Notes under the pieces: model-generated | What the model was told of the DNA's origin: nothing | Seen by the model: the letters and a program-made list of their open reading frames with translations, nothing else | Databases searched by the model: none | Translations under genes and position numbers: made by a program | Part shown: in pieces, positions 21,940 through 31,406 of the stretch | Position numbering within the stretch: the stretch's first letter is position 1 | How the letters are laid out: every line of letters starts with the position of its first letter | NCBI GenBank assembly: GCA_015064445.1 | Contig: SVSE01000001.1 | Location: forward strand, 1 to 64,000 | Source of the DNA: Oscillospiraceae bacterium | GTDB taxonomy: Bacteria; Bacillota; Clostridia; Oscillospirales; CAG-272 | DNA: 64,000 nt | Direction: 5' to 3'

Positions 21940-22857
21940 ATGGATAAAATACAATTAGATCTTCTGTCAAAGGTAGCCGACCTTCACAAAACTCCAGAGG
22001 GCGCTTATAATATAAGAGCAAACGGAGCACTCGGTGCAAGAAATACAACTGCAAATGTTGATATTGTGTCAAAGACCGACAAGGACGGAATTGACATTAT
22101 AATAAAGCCAAATACTAAAAATGAAAGCATTCATATTCCTGTAATCATCAGTAAAAGTGGTCTTGAGGATTTGGTATATAACGATTTCTATATAGGCGAG
22201 GGCGCTGATGTTGTGATCGTTGCAGGCTGTGGAATTCACAACTGTGGTACGGACAAGTCCCAACACGACGGAATCCATACCTTCCATGTAGGTAAGGGCG
22301 CAAAAATCAAGTATGTTGAGCGTCATTATGGCGAGGGAGATGGAAATGGCGAAAACATTATGAATCCAACCACCGTAATCGAAATCGCTGAGGACGGATA
22401 TATGGAAATGGAAACAACCCAGATTAAGGGAATTGATTCCACTAATAGAATTACAAACGCAACTCTTGCTAAGGGCGCTAAGCTTGTTGTAAAGGAAAAG
22501 CTTATGACACATGGTAAGCAGTATGCAAGAACTGATTTTACAGTAGACCTTAACGGAGAGGGCTCTGGTGCTAATATCATCTCTCGTTCTGTTGCTAAGG
22601 ACGATTCAAATCAAATATTCAAGTCTAATATCAATGGAAATAATAAATGCTCAGGTCATACTGAGTGCGATGCGATAATTATGGATAATGCCAAGGTTGT
22701 CGCAATCCCTGAAATTACTGCAAATCATATCGATGCAGAGCTCATTCACGAGGCTGCAATCGGTAAAATCGCAGGCGAGCAGTTGATTAAGCTTATGACT
22801 CTTGGACTTACCGAAAAGGAAGCCGAGGAGCAAATAGTAAGTGGATTCTTGAAATAA
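21940..22857 (+). CDS. sufB: SufB/SufD-like scaffold (single short SmsB-type)
   Basis: HYGEGDGNGENIMNP, NHIDAELIHEAAIGKIAGEQLIKLMTLGLTEKEAEEQIVSGFL motif; start 21940. Confidence 0.9.
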   Translation: MDKIQLDLLSKVADLHKTPEGAYNIRANGALGARNTTANVDIVSKTDKDGIDIIIKPNTKNESIHIPVIISKSGLEDLVYNDFYIGEGADVVIVAGCGIHNCGTDKSQHDGIHTFHVGKGAKIKYVERHYGEGDGNGENIMNPTTVIEIAEDGYMEMETTQIKGIDSTNRITNATLAKGAKLVVKEKLMTHGKQYARTDFTVDLNGEGSGANIISRSVAKDDSNQIFKSNINGNNKCSGHTECDAIIMDNAKVVAIPEITANHIDAELIHEAAIGKIAGEQLIKLMTLGLTEKEAEEQIVSGFLK

Positions 22858-22859
22858 TC

Positions 22860-22894
22860 AAAAGGAGATTTGCTTTTGCAAGTCTCTTTTTTTG
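22860..22894 (+). terminator. Intrinsic terminator after sufB
   Basis: GGAGATTTGC-tttt-GCAAGTCTCTTTTTTT (with G.U pairs). Confidence 0.75.
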
Positions 22895-22914
22895 CATTTT
22901 TAATAGCTATTCTA

Positions 22915-22943
22915 TTGAAAATAGAAGCATTATATGTTAAAAT
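22915..22943 (+). promoter_or_regulatory. Promoter of metF-metH operon
   Basis: TTGAAA-N17-TAAAAT with TGT extended -10. Confidence 0.65.
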
Positions 22944-22977
22944 ATTATATAATCGTAATTTATAAAGGAGAATATCT

Positions 22978-23844
22978 ATGAGGATAATTGACATTATAAA
23001 GGCAGATAAGCCCTCGTTGTCCTTTGAGGTCTTTCCACCAAAAACAAGTGATACCTTTGACACAATCAAGGGCGCAATTGAGGATATCGCAAGGCTTCAG
23101 CCATCTTTTATGAGCGTTACATATGGCGCAGGAGGCGGCACAAGCGAGTTTACAGTTTCGCTTTCTAAGGATATTAAGGATAACTTTGGAGTTACTCCAC
23201 TCGCACATCTTACCTGTATAAATTCCACCAAGGATGATATAAGAGCAAGGCTTGTTGCCTTGAAGGATGCTGGAATAGAAAATATTTTGGCACTAAGAGG
23301 CGATATAACCGAGCAAAATAAGGATAAAATTAAATTTGATTATAAATACGCAAGTGAGCTTGTGGACGATATAAAATCGTTCGGTGGCTTCTGTATAGGT
23401 GGCGCATGCTATCCTGACGGGCACCCCGAGGCACTCTCGCAAATCGAGGATATAAAAAATCTCAAAAACAAGGTTGATGCAGGCTGTGAATTCCTTACAA
23501 CCCAAATGTTTTTTGATAATAATGTCCTCTACAATTATATCTATAAAATAAGAGAAGCAGGAATTACCGTTCCTATTGTTGCAGGAATTATGCCTGTTAC
23601 TAATGCAAGCCAAATTAAGCGTAGCTGTGCCTTGTCAGGAACTCAGCTTCCACCTCGCTTCAAGGCGATAATTGACAGATATTCCTCAAACCCAGAGGCA
23701 ATGTGTCAGGCAGGAATTGCCTATGCAACCGAGCAAATTATAGATTTGTACGCAAACGGAATAAATGCAGTCCATGTGTACTCAATGAATAAACCCCATA
23801 TAGCAGCTAAAATCCAGCAAAACATATCGGAGATAATAAAGTGA
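22978..23844 (+). CDS. metF: Methylenetetrahydrofolate reductase
   Basis: PSLSFEVFPPKT, VTYGAGGG, LRGD motifs. Confidence 0.95.
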   Translation: MRIIDIIKADKPSLSFEVFPPKTSDTFDTIKGAIEDIARLQPSFMSVTYGAGGGTSEFTVSLSKDIKDNFGVTPLAHLTCINSTKDDIRARLVALKDAGIENILALRGDITEQNKDKIKFDYKYASELVDDIKSFGGFCIGGACYPDGHPEALSQIEDIKNLKNKVDAGCEFLTTQMFFDNNVLYNYIYKIREAGITVPIVAGIMPVTNASQIKRSCALSGTQLPPRFKAIIDRYSSNPEAMCQAGIAYATEQIIDLYANGINAVHVYSMNKPHIAAKIQQNISEIIK

Positions 23845-24437
23845 CCGAAATTCGCACAATGTACATGGTCAATAATCTCGACCTGAAAATCAATAGAAAA
23901 GAGGCGATGAGGTATTTAAGAATTGCCAAATCGGACTCTATAACAGACGTACTCGCAAACGAATGTATAAAGGAAATTTATCAAATCGCATCCCCAAAGG
24001 CCGTATATCTCGAATCGGAAATTGAGTTTTTGGATGATGATATGGTAAAATTTGATTTTATGACTGTAAAAAGTCATAGCCTAACCGTAAATTTAAAAAG
24101 ATGCAAAAGAGCAATAGTTTTCTCAGCAACTCTTGGTATAGAGGTTGATAGAGCTATCGAAAAATACTCAAAAATCCTTCAATCAAAGGCTGCTGTGTAT
24201 CACGCAGTAGGCTCTGCACTAATAGAAGCATTTTGTAACTATGTGGATGATGCTTTGACGGAAAATGTGAGAAAAAGCACACGCAGGTTTTCTCCTGGCT
24301 ATGGAGATTTGCCTCTTGAATGTCAAAGAGATATTTTGAAGGCTCTTGATGCAGAAAGGAAAATAGGAATAATCCTTAGCGATTCACTGCTTATGTCCCC
24401 GTCCAAGTCGGTGACCGCTATAATCGGAATAAAATAA
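23841..24437 (+). CDS. Vitamin B12-dependent methionine synthase activation-domain-like protein
   Basis: RRFSPGYGDLPLECQRDI ... LMSPSKSVTAIIGI; GTG start overlapping metF stop; directly upstream of metH. Confidence 0.88.
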   Translation: MTEIRTMYMVNNLDLKINRKEAMRYLRIAKSDSITDVLANECIKEIYQIASPKAVYLESEIEFLDDDMVKFDFMTVKSHSLTVNLKRCKRAIVFSATLGIEVDRAIEKYSKILQSKAAVYHAVGSALIEAFCNYVDDALTENVRKSTRRFSPGYGDLPLECQRDILKALDAERKIGIILSDSLLMSPSKSVTAIIGIK

Positions 24438-26797
24438 TGGACGTTTTATCTAAACTCGAAAAAGGCTTTCTGTTTTTTGATGGAGGAATGGGAACTCTCT
24501 TGCAAGAGAGAGGACTTTCTATGGGAGAAAGTCCCGAGGAATGGAATATTACCCATCCTGAGCAAATAACAGCTATTCATCGTGCGTATTTTGAAGCCGG
24601 TGCAAATGTCGTAACAACAAACACCTTTGGTGCTAATCCTCTCAAAATCAAAAATGTAGAGGATATCGTTTGTCGCGCAGTTCAAAATGCTAAAAACGCA
24701 ATTTTTGACAAGGAGCAGTATGTTGCCCTTGATATAGGACCAACAGGAAAGCTTTTAAAGCCTCTTGGAGAGCTTGATTTTGAGGATGCAGTAAAATCCT
24801 TTGCCACAACCGTAAAGGCGGGCGTAAAGGCTGGTTGTGACCTTATAATCATCGAGACAATGAATGATCCTTACGAATTAAAGGCAGCAATCCTTGCTGC
24901 AAAGGAAAATTCGTCGCTTCCAATCTTTGCAACCTTCGTTCTTGATGAAAAGGGCAAAACAATGACAGGATGCGATGTGGATGCAATGGTCGCATTGCTT
25001 GAGGGGCTGGGCGTTAGCGCTCTTGGCGTAAATTGCTCGCTTGGCGCAGATAAGCTTAAAAAATTTGTTCCAAGACTCGTTGAGCGTGCATCTATTCCTG
25101 TAATAGTAAATCCGAATGCAGGTATGCCTTGCGTTTGCGAGGGAAAAACTTGCTTTGATAGCACGCCAGACCAGTTCCTTTCAAATATGCTTGAAATAGC
25201 AAATATGGGAGCACGCGTGCTCGGTGGATGCTGTGGAACAACCCCTGAATATATAAAGGGCGTTGTTGACGCATTAAAGGGCAAATCGCCTAAAAAAATA
25301 GAGAAGAAGCACCTAACAGTCGTTTCCTCATACACAAGCGCTTGCACCTTGGGAGAAAAGGTCGCTCTTATAGGAGAGAGAATAAATCCTACAGGAAAGC
25401 CAAAGCTTAAGACCGCCTTGCGTGAGAACAATATCTCGTATCTTATATCTGAGGCAATAGGTCAAGAGGAAAAGGGCGTAGATATGCTTGATGTCAATGT
25501 AGGCTTGCCTGAAATTGATGAAAAGGCAATGCTTGTTAATGCTGTCAAGGAGCTTCAAGGCGTTACATCACTCCCTTTACAGCTCGATTCCTCCGACCCT
25601 GTGGCGCTCGAGGCATCAATGCGTATTTATAACGGAAAGCCCCTTATAAACTCTGTAAACGGAAAAGAAGAGAGCATGAGTAGCATATTCCCACTTCTTA
25701 AAAAGTATGGTGGTGCGCTTATTGCCCTTACAATAGATGAAAATGGCATTCCAGCTACAGCCGAGGGAAGATGCGAAATCGCAAGGAAAATCGTTGATAG
25801 AGCCCTTGAATATGGCATTGATAAAAAGGATATAATTGTTGACCCTCTTTGCTTAACAGTAAGCTCTGATGGAACAGCTCCAAGAGTAACTCTTGATTCG
25901 ATTAGGCTTATAAAAGAGAGGCTCGGTGTGAAAACCTCGCTTGGTGTATCAAATGTTTCCTTTGGCTTGCCAAAAAGAGATTTTGTGACATCTACGTTTT
26001 TCTCACTCGCACTTCAAAATGGCTTGGATGCGGTAATTATGAATCCGTATTCTGACGAGATGATGAAGATTTATTATTCGTATAATGCTCTTATGGGCAT
26101 TGATGATGCGTGTGAAAAATATATCGCCTTTGCTTCAAACGATATCACAACTACTACCGATTCGCAAAAAATAGAGAAGAATATGACTCTGAAAGAGGCA
26201 ATTATCAAGGGACTTAAATCCGAGGCAAAAGAGCTTACAAAAGCCTTGATTATCGACACTCCCCCTCTTGAAATTGTAAATAATCATATAATTCCAGCTC
26301 TTGACACTGTTGGAGACAACTATGAAAAGGGAATATCATTCCTTCCACAGCTTTTGATGAGCGCTGAAACTGCAAATGTTGCATTTGAGGTTGTCAAGGA
26401 GCAAATCCCAAGCTCTGATGCAAAGGGCAAGGGAGGCTTTATAATAGCAACCGTAAAGGGCGATATTCACGATATAGGCAAGAATATTGTCAAGGTAATA
26501 TTGCAGAATTATGGATACAGTGTCCACGATTTGGGCAAGGATGTGTCCCCAGAGGCTATTCTTGATGAGGTTAAGAAAACAGGAATAAGACTTGTTGGAC
26601 TTTCTGCTCTTATGACAACAACAGTTCCGTCTATGGAAAAGACAATACAGCTTTTGAAGGAGTATGACTCAAATATCAAGGTCGTAGTTGGCGGAGCAGT
26701 CTTGACCGAGGAATATGCAAAAATGATAAATGCTGACAAATACGCAAAGGATGCTATGGAAACTGTTCGCTACACACAGGCTTTTTATGGCGAATAA
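24437..26797 (+). CDS. metH: Cobalamin-dependent methionine synthase lacking the fused reactivation domain
   Basis: Hcy-binding GGCCGTTPEYI, pterin-binding IGERINPTGK, B12 motif GDIHDIGKN; 786 aa. Confidence 0.95.
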   Translation: MDVLSKLEKGFLFFDGGMGTLLQERGLSMGESPEEWNITHPEQITAIHRAYFEAGANVVTTNTFGANPLKIKNVEDIVCRAVQNAKNAIFDKEQYVALDIGPTGKLLKPLGELDFEDAVKSFATTVKAGVKAGCDLIIIETMNDPYELKAAILAAKENSSLPIFATFVLDEKGKTMTGCDVDAMVALLEGLGVSALGVNCSLGADKLKKFVPRLVERASIPVIVNPNAGMPCVCEGKTCFDSTPDQFLSNMLEIANMGARVLGGCCGTTPEYIKGVVDALKGKSPKKIEKKHLTVVSSYTSACTLGEKVALIGERINPTGKPKLKTALRENNISYLISEAIGQEEKGVDMLDVNVGLPEIDEKAMLVNAVKELQGVTSLPLQLDSSDPVALEASMRIYNGKPLINSVNGKEESMSSIFPLLKKYGGALIALTIDENGIPATAEGRCEIARKIVDRALEYGIDKKDIIVDPLCLTVSSDGTAPRVTLDSIRLIKERLGVKTSLGVSNVSFGLPKRDFVTSTFFSLALQNGLDAVIMNPYSDEMMKIYYSYNALMGIDDACEKYIAFASNDITTTTDSQKIEKNMTLKEAIIKGLKSEAKELTKALIIDTPPLEIVNNHIIPALDTVGDNYEKGISFLPQLLMSAETANVAFEVVKEQIPSSDAKGKGGFIIATVKGDIHDIGKNIVKVILQNYGYSVHDLGKDVSPEAILDEVKKTGIRLVGLSALMTTTVPSMEKTIQLLKEYDSNIKVVVGGAVLTEEYAKMINADKYAKDAMETVRYTQAFYGE

Positions 26798-26829
26798 TTC
26801 ACACATCCCTGGTTAAAACGAGGTAAAAT

Positions 26830-27126
26830 ATGGAAAAATTCACAATATGCGTTATTTATAAGGCAAAGGAAAAGGGTGGAAGAGAGGCGTTCGTTGAGGA
26901 GCTTTCTCAAAAGGGCATCATTGATCTTATACGAGCCGAAAATGGTTGCTTGGCATATGACTATTATTTCTCGGCACAGGATGACATTACTCTCGTGCTT
27001 TTTGAGGAGTGGCAAAATAGAGATTGCCAAAGGGTTCATATGACACAGCCACATATGAAGAGCGCAATGGAAATCAAGTCAAAATATATTGATAGCGTAG
27101 AAATAAAAGAACTCACTATAAACTAA
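26830..27126 (+). CDS. Antibiotic biosynthesis monooxygenase (ABM) domain small protein
   Basis: 98 aa; ENGCLAYDYYFSAQDD...LFEEWQNRD...H typical ABM. Confidence 0.8.
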   Translation: MEKFTICVIYKAKEKGGREAFVEELSQKGIIDLIRAENGCLAYDYYFSAQDDITLVLFEEWQNRDCQRVHMTQPHMKSAMEIKSKYIDSVEIKELTIN

Positions 27127-27153
27127 AAAAACGAGGCAATCGCCTCGTTTTTT
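27125..27153. terminator. Bidirectional terminator between convergent genes
   Basis: AAAAAACGAGGC-aat-cGCCTCGTTTTTT. Confidence 0.85.
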
Positions 27154-28381
27154 ATTTCTTTTTAACAGCATCCCAGTAAGCCTTTGCAGCTTGCTCGTTT
27201 TTGTTATCTCCATATGTGTAATATTTTGCGTTTTTAATGTCGTTTGGCAAATATTGCTGGTCAACCCAATCATATGGATAATCGTGTGGATACTTGTAGC
27301 CCTTAAATAGTGGCGCTTGAAGATGCAACGGAATTGTGTTGCCCTTTCCTGCGTGAATATCATCAGTTGCCTTGTGAATTGCAGTGTATGCAGTGTTCGA
27401 TTTTGGAGCAGTAGCGAGCATTACAGCGCAATTTGCAAGAGGAATTTTCGCCTCTGGAAGTCCAAGCTCACGCGCACTACAGCAAAGCGCATATGTGATT
27501 TGTGCTGCCTGCGGATAAGCAAGCCCTATGTCCTCGGACGCAATTACTTGAAGCCTTCTGCAAGCAGAAATTATATCTCCACCCTCTAAAAGCTTTGCAA
27601 GATAGAAAACTGCCGCATCGGGATCAGAGCCACGAATTGATTTTTGAAGCCCTGATAGCAAATTATAATGCGCATCATCGTTTCTGTCAAACGCACCTGC
27701 CGAAACAGATGGAATAAAGCCTTTTGCAATTTCTACACTTATTACATCGTCGCTTGCAAAGAATGCACCCTCTAAAAGCGTGAGCGCGTGTCGCACATCA
27801 CCACCTGCGCACGATGCTAAATATTCAAGCGCGCCCGCCTCACAGGTCTTAGTAGTAGAGCATTCCTCATTCATTGCATCAACTGCACGAACAAGCAATG
27901 GAACAATTTCCTTTGCATCAACTCTCTTGAATTCAAAAACAGAGCAACGAGAGAGCAATGCATCATAAATGTAAAAGTATGGATTTTCAGTAGTTGATGC
28001 AATAAGAGTAACCCTTCCGTCCTCTATGTATTCAAGAAGTGATTGCTGTTGCTTTTTGTTAAAATACTGAATCTCGTCAAGATACAACAAAATTCCGTTT
28101 GTGGAAAAGATTGAGCTCGATTGAGAGATAACATCCTTTATGTCGGAAAGAGAAGCGGTGGTTGCGTTAAGACGATAAAGCTCCATTCCCGAATTTTTAG
28201 CAATTATATTCGCAACGGTTGTCTTTCCAGTACCAGGAGGGCCAAAGAATATCATATTTGTAATTCTTTTGGCATCTACCATTTTTCGGATGACACCGTT
28301 TTTTGATATCAGATGAGCCTGTCCGGCGATATCGTCAAAGCTGTTTGGACGAAGCTTATCTGCAATAGGCTGATTAGTCAT
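27152..28381 (-). CDS. rarA: Replication-associated recombination protein A (RarA/MgsA AAA+ ATPase)
   Basis: RPNSFDDIAGQAHLI, GPPGTGKTT, YLDEIQYFNKKQQ. Confidence 0.94.
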   Translation of the reverse strand: MTNQPIADKLRPNSFDDIAGQAHLISKNGVIRKMVDAKRITNMIFFGPPGTGKTTVANIIAKNSGMELYRLNATTASLSDIKDVISQSSSIFSTNGILLYLDEIQYFNKKQQQSLLEYIEDGRVTLIASTTENPYFYIYDALLSRCSVFEFKRVDAKEIVPLLVRAVDAMNEECSTTKTCEAGALEYLASCAGGDVRHALTLLEGAFFASDDVISVEIAKGFIPSVSAGAFDRNDDAHYNLLSGLQKSIRGSDPDAAVFYLAKLLEGGDIISACRRLQVIASEDIGLAYPQAAQITYALCCSARELGLPEAKIPLANCAVMLATAPKSNTAYTAIHKATDDIHAGKGNTIPLHLQAPLFKGYKYPHDYPYDWVDQQYLPNDIKNAKYYTYGDNKNEQAAKAYWDAVKKK

Positions 28382-28501
28382 TATAAAACCTCACTTAGGT
28401 TAGAGATGCTGAGTCCTTATTCATTAAACTCTTTAAACCATTTTATCATAGATTTTTTGGAAAATCAATATAAATATAGTACGAAATTTGGAGGAGGGGC
28501 T

Positions 28502-28735
28502 ATGAAAATTTTATATACTCAAAAAAAGTCGACTTCATCGATCCATAAAAGGATCTTTTTTGCATTTGAAAGCTTGCTTGTCGCCTTTGTTATGTGCTTT
28601 TTTGGAATGATTTTGGTAAAGCAAAAAATAGACGAGCTCGAAAATAGATACGAAAGTGTAACACCAACGCAAAGGGAAGCGGTAAAGGATGCAATAGAGC
28701 TTATAATACCCTTGAAAGAAAACGAAAATGGATAA
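28502..28735 (+). CDS. Small single-TM hypothetical protein upstream of M50 protease
   Basis: 77 aa, ATG at 28502 after GGAGGAGGGG SD; one TM plus short coiled region; overlaps next gene. Confidence 0.7.
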   Translation: MKILYTQKKSTSSIHKRIFFAFESLLVAFVMCFFGMILVKQKIDELENRYESVTPTQREAVKDAIELIIPLKENENG

Positions 28736-29303
28736 GCTAGGCGAAAAAATAGGCTTTTTTGCCTTTTTCTTTACTGTTATGACAATATCATCCTCTCCCC
28801 ATCCGTTTATGCTCGCGCTTTGCTATGCCTTTCACGAGCTCGGTCACATTTTCTTTGCCAAAATTCAAAAAATCCCTGTCAAAAAGCTTCGAGTAGGCTC
28901 GTTTAGATTGAGCATATCATACGATTGCTCAGCTGTATCCTACAAGAGGGAATTGCTCGTTTGTGCAGGCGGTGTGATTTTCAATCTTTTAGGGGCGATA
29001 ATAGGCGCTATTTTTCTCCCAAATGGCTCGGAAAGCGCTTCTTTTTTTACCATGTGTAGCTTATCTCTTGCCCTTATGAATATTTATCCCATTTCAACCT
29101 TAGATGGAGGAAGAATTTTCCGTTGCATTTTCTTGATAATCTTTGATGAGGAAAGGGCACAAAGGATCTGTAAATGGCTTTCCTTTGTAAGCGCTTTTAT
29201 CCTTTGGCTATGCGCAGTTTATGCTCAAATGGTCTTCAATTCTAATGTTTCACTTTTCTTTATTTCGGTCTTTTTGCTCGTCGAGCTTTGCCTTTCTAAA
29301 TAA
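28728..29303 (+). CDS. M50 site-2 protease (SpoIVFB-like)
   Basis: HELGH and NIYPISTLDGGR motifs, polytopic. Confidence 0.88.
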   Translation: MDKLGEKIGFFAFFFTVMTISSSPHPFMLALCYAFHELGHIFFAKIQKIPVKKLRVGSFRLSISYDCSAVSYKRELLVCAGGVIFNLLGAIIGAIFLPNGSESASFFTMCSLSLALMNIYPISTLDGGRIFRCIFLIIFDEERAQRICKWLSFVSAFILWLCAVYAQMVFNSNVSLFFISVFLLVELCLSK

Positions 29304-29340
29304 ATATTCATAAAAAATATATATTTTTTAAAAATAACTA

Positions 29341-29369
29341 TTGCATAATCCCGTAATATTTGCTATAAT
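29341..29369 (+). promoter_or_regulatory. Promoter of potABCD
   Basis: TTGCAT-N17-TATAAT with TGC extended -10. Confidence 0.65.
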
Positions 29370-29448
29370 TCAATTGATTTACTCCCATGCACGAAAAAAG
29401 AAGATTTTTGTCGCGGTAAGTCAAATCTATGAAAGAACGGGGATAGAA

Positions 29449-30570
29449 ATGAACGAAAAAAAGATCATTGAGTTAAAAGGCGTTGCCAAATCCTTTGACG
29501 GAGAAACCATTCTCGATAATATCGATCTCGATGTTCACGAGAAGGAGTTTATGACATTGCTCGGTCCTTCCGGTTGTGGAAAGACAACAACACTTAGAAT
29601 AATTGCAGGCTTTGTTACTCCCGATAGTGGAGAGGTGATGTTTGATGGTGTGCGTATTAACGATCTTCCACCATACAAGCGTTCGGTAAACACCGTATTC
29701 CAAAAGTACGCACTGTTTCCACATCTTAATGTTTACGAAAACATTGCTTTTGCTCTTCGATTGAAAAAGGTATCAGAAGAAGAAATTTATGAGCGTGTAG
29801 AGGAAATGCTCACAATGGTTAACCTCAAGGGCTTTGAAAAAAGAGATGTCAACCTGCTCTCAGGTGGACAACAGCAGAGAGTTGCTATTGCACGCGCACT
29901 TATTAATAAACCAAGAGTTCTTTTGCTTGATGAGCCTCTCGGTGCTCTCGACTTGAAACTCCGTAAGGATATGCAGAATGAGCTTAAAAATATTCAAAGA
30001 AAAACAGGCATTACATTTATATATGTAACTCACGACCAAGAGGAAGCGCTTAGTATGTCTGATACCGTTGTCGTAATGGCTAACGGTAAGATTCAGCAAA
30101 TTGGCACTCCTACCGATATTTATAACGAGCCAGAAAACGCCTTTGTTGCTGACTTTATCGGCGAGAGTAACATAGTTGATGGTGTTATGCTTGATGACTA
30201 TAAGGCTAAATTTTCAGGCCACGAGTTCGAATGCCTTGATAAGGGCTTCGAGAAAAATGAGCCTGTCGATGTCGTTATCCGTCCCGAGGATGTCGATGTT
30301 GTTGATGTTGAGAAGGGAATGCTTTGTGGCGTAGTTGACTCCGTTACCTTCAAGGGTGTTCACTATGAAATTATCGTAACTATTAACAATTTCAAGTGGA
30401 TGATTCAGTCAACTGACTATGTGGCACCATCTCAAAAAATCGGACTTTATATTGAGCCCGATGCAATTCATATTATGAAAAAATCCGAATATTCGAATAT
30501 GTTCGGAGATTACTCGTCCTTCAGTGATGAGCTTGAAAAGCTATCTGATGTTACCGAGGAGGAAGAGTAA
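29449..30570 (+). CDS. potA: Spermidine/putrescine ABC transporter ATPase
   Basis: [36 protein letters not shown]-like C-terminus; start 29449. Confidence 0.94.
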   Translation: MNEKKIIELKGVAKSFDGETILDNIDLDVHEKEFMTLLGPSGCGKTTTLRIIAGFVTPDSGEVMFDGVRINDLPPYKRSVNTVFQKYALFPHLNVYENIAFALRLKKVSEEEIYERVEEMLTMVNLKGFEKRDVNLLSGGQQQRVAIARALINKPRVLLLDEPLGALDLKLRKDMQNELKNIQRKTGITFIYVTHDQEEALSMSDTVVVMANGKIQQIGTPTDIYNEPENAFVADFIGESNIVDGVMLDDYKAKFSGHEFECLDKGFEKNEPVDVVIRPEDVDVVDVEKGMLCGVVDSVTFKGVHYEIIVTINNFKWMIQSTDYVAPSQKIGLYIEPDAIHIMKKSEYSNMFGDYSSFSDELEKLSDVTEEEE

Positions 30571-30575
30571 AGAGA

Positions 30576-31406
30576 ATGAACAAAAAGAGCTTACTTCAAA
30601 AGGCAGCTGCAGCACCTCATATGGTGTGGGCAGTGCTGTTCATAATTGCACCGCTTCTTTTTGTTGTTTATTATGCCTTTACAGATAAGGACGGCAATTT
30701 CACATTTTCAAATATAGGTGAGCTTTTTCAAGCAAGCTATTTGGAAATCTTTTTAAGATCACTTTGCTTTGCATTCCTTGCAACAGTAATTTGTCTTATA
30801 ATTGCGTATCCTATCGCGTATTTTATGACCAAGGCGAGCCCAAAGACTCAAAAGATACTTATAATGCTCGTAATGCTTCCACAATGGTTGAATTTCCTTA
30901 TTCGTACATATTCTTGGATGGCATTGCTTGAGGATACAGGTATTATTAACAGCCTTCTTGGCTCTATCGGTATAGATCCTGTGCATATGATAAACACATC
31001 AGGCGCTGTAATTCTTGGTATGGTTTATAACTACCTGCCATATATGATAATTCCACTTCACTCGGTAATGAGCAAGATTGACCCAAGATTGCTTGAGGCT
31101 GCCTCCGACCTTGGAAGCAGTCCATTCAAGGTAATCACAGGCGTTGTTGTTCCGCTTAGTATGTCTGGAGTTATTTCAGGTGTTACAATGGTATTTGTGC
31201 CATCAATTAGCACCTTCTATATCTCCCAAAAGCTTGGTGGAGGAAACTTCGACCTCATAGGAGATACAATTGAAAGACAGTTCCAAACTGCATATAACTA
31301 TAACCTCGGCGCTGCTATGTCGCTCGTGCTTATGATAATCATTATGGTTAGTATGGCTATAATGAATAAGTATTCGGGAGAGGATGACGGAGGTGTAGTG
31401 GTATGA
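30576..31406 (+). CDS. potB: Spermidine/putrescine ABC transporter permease
   Basis: 276 aa polytopic permease with EAASDLGSSPF EAA loop. Confidence 0.94.
   Translation: MNKKSLLQKAAAAPHMVWAVLFIIAPLLFVVYYAFTDKDGNFTFSNIGELFQASYLEIFLRSLCFAFLATVICLIIAYPIAYFMTKASPKTQKILIMLVMLPQWLNFLIRTYSWMALLEDTGIINSLLGSIGIDPVHMINTSGAVILGMVYNYLPYMIIPLHSVMSKIDPRLLEAASDLGSSPFKVITGVVVPLSMSGVISGVTMVFVPSISTFYISQKLGGGNFDLIGDTIERQFQTAYNYNLGAAMSLVLMIIIMVSMAIMNKYSGEDDGGVVV

Noticed and set aside
22944-22977. SAM or cobalamin riboswitch upstream of metF/metH
   Set aside because: Only about 30 nt between the predicted -10 and metF; too short for these aptamers.
28387-28401. AACCT/AGGTT hairpin overlapping the rarA SD as a regulatory switch
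   Set aside because: Only 5 bp; expected by chance and not supported by other structure.
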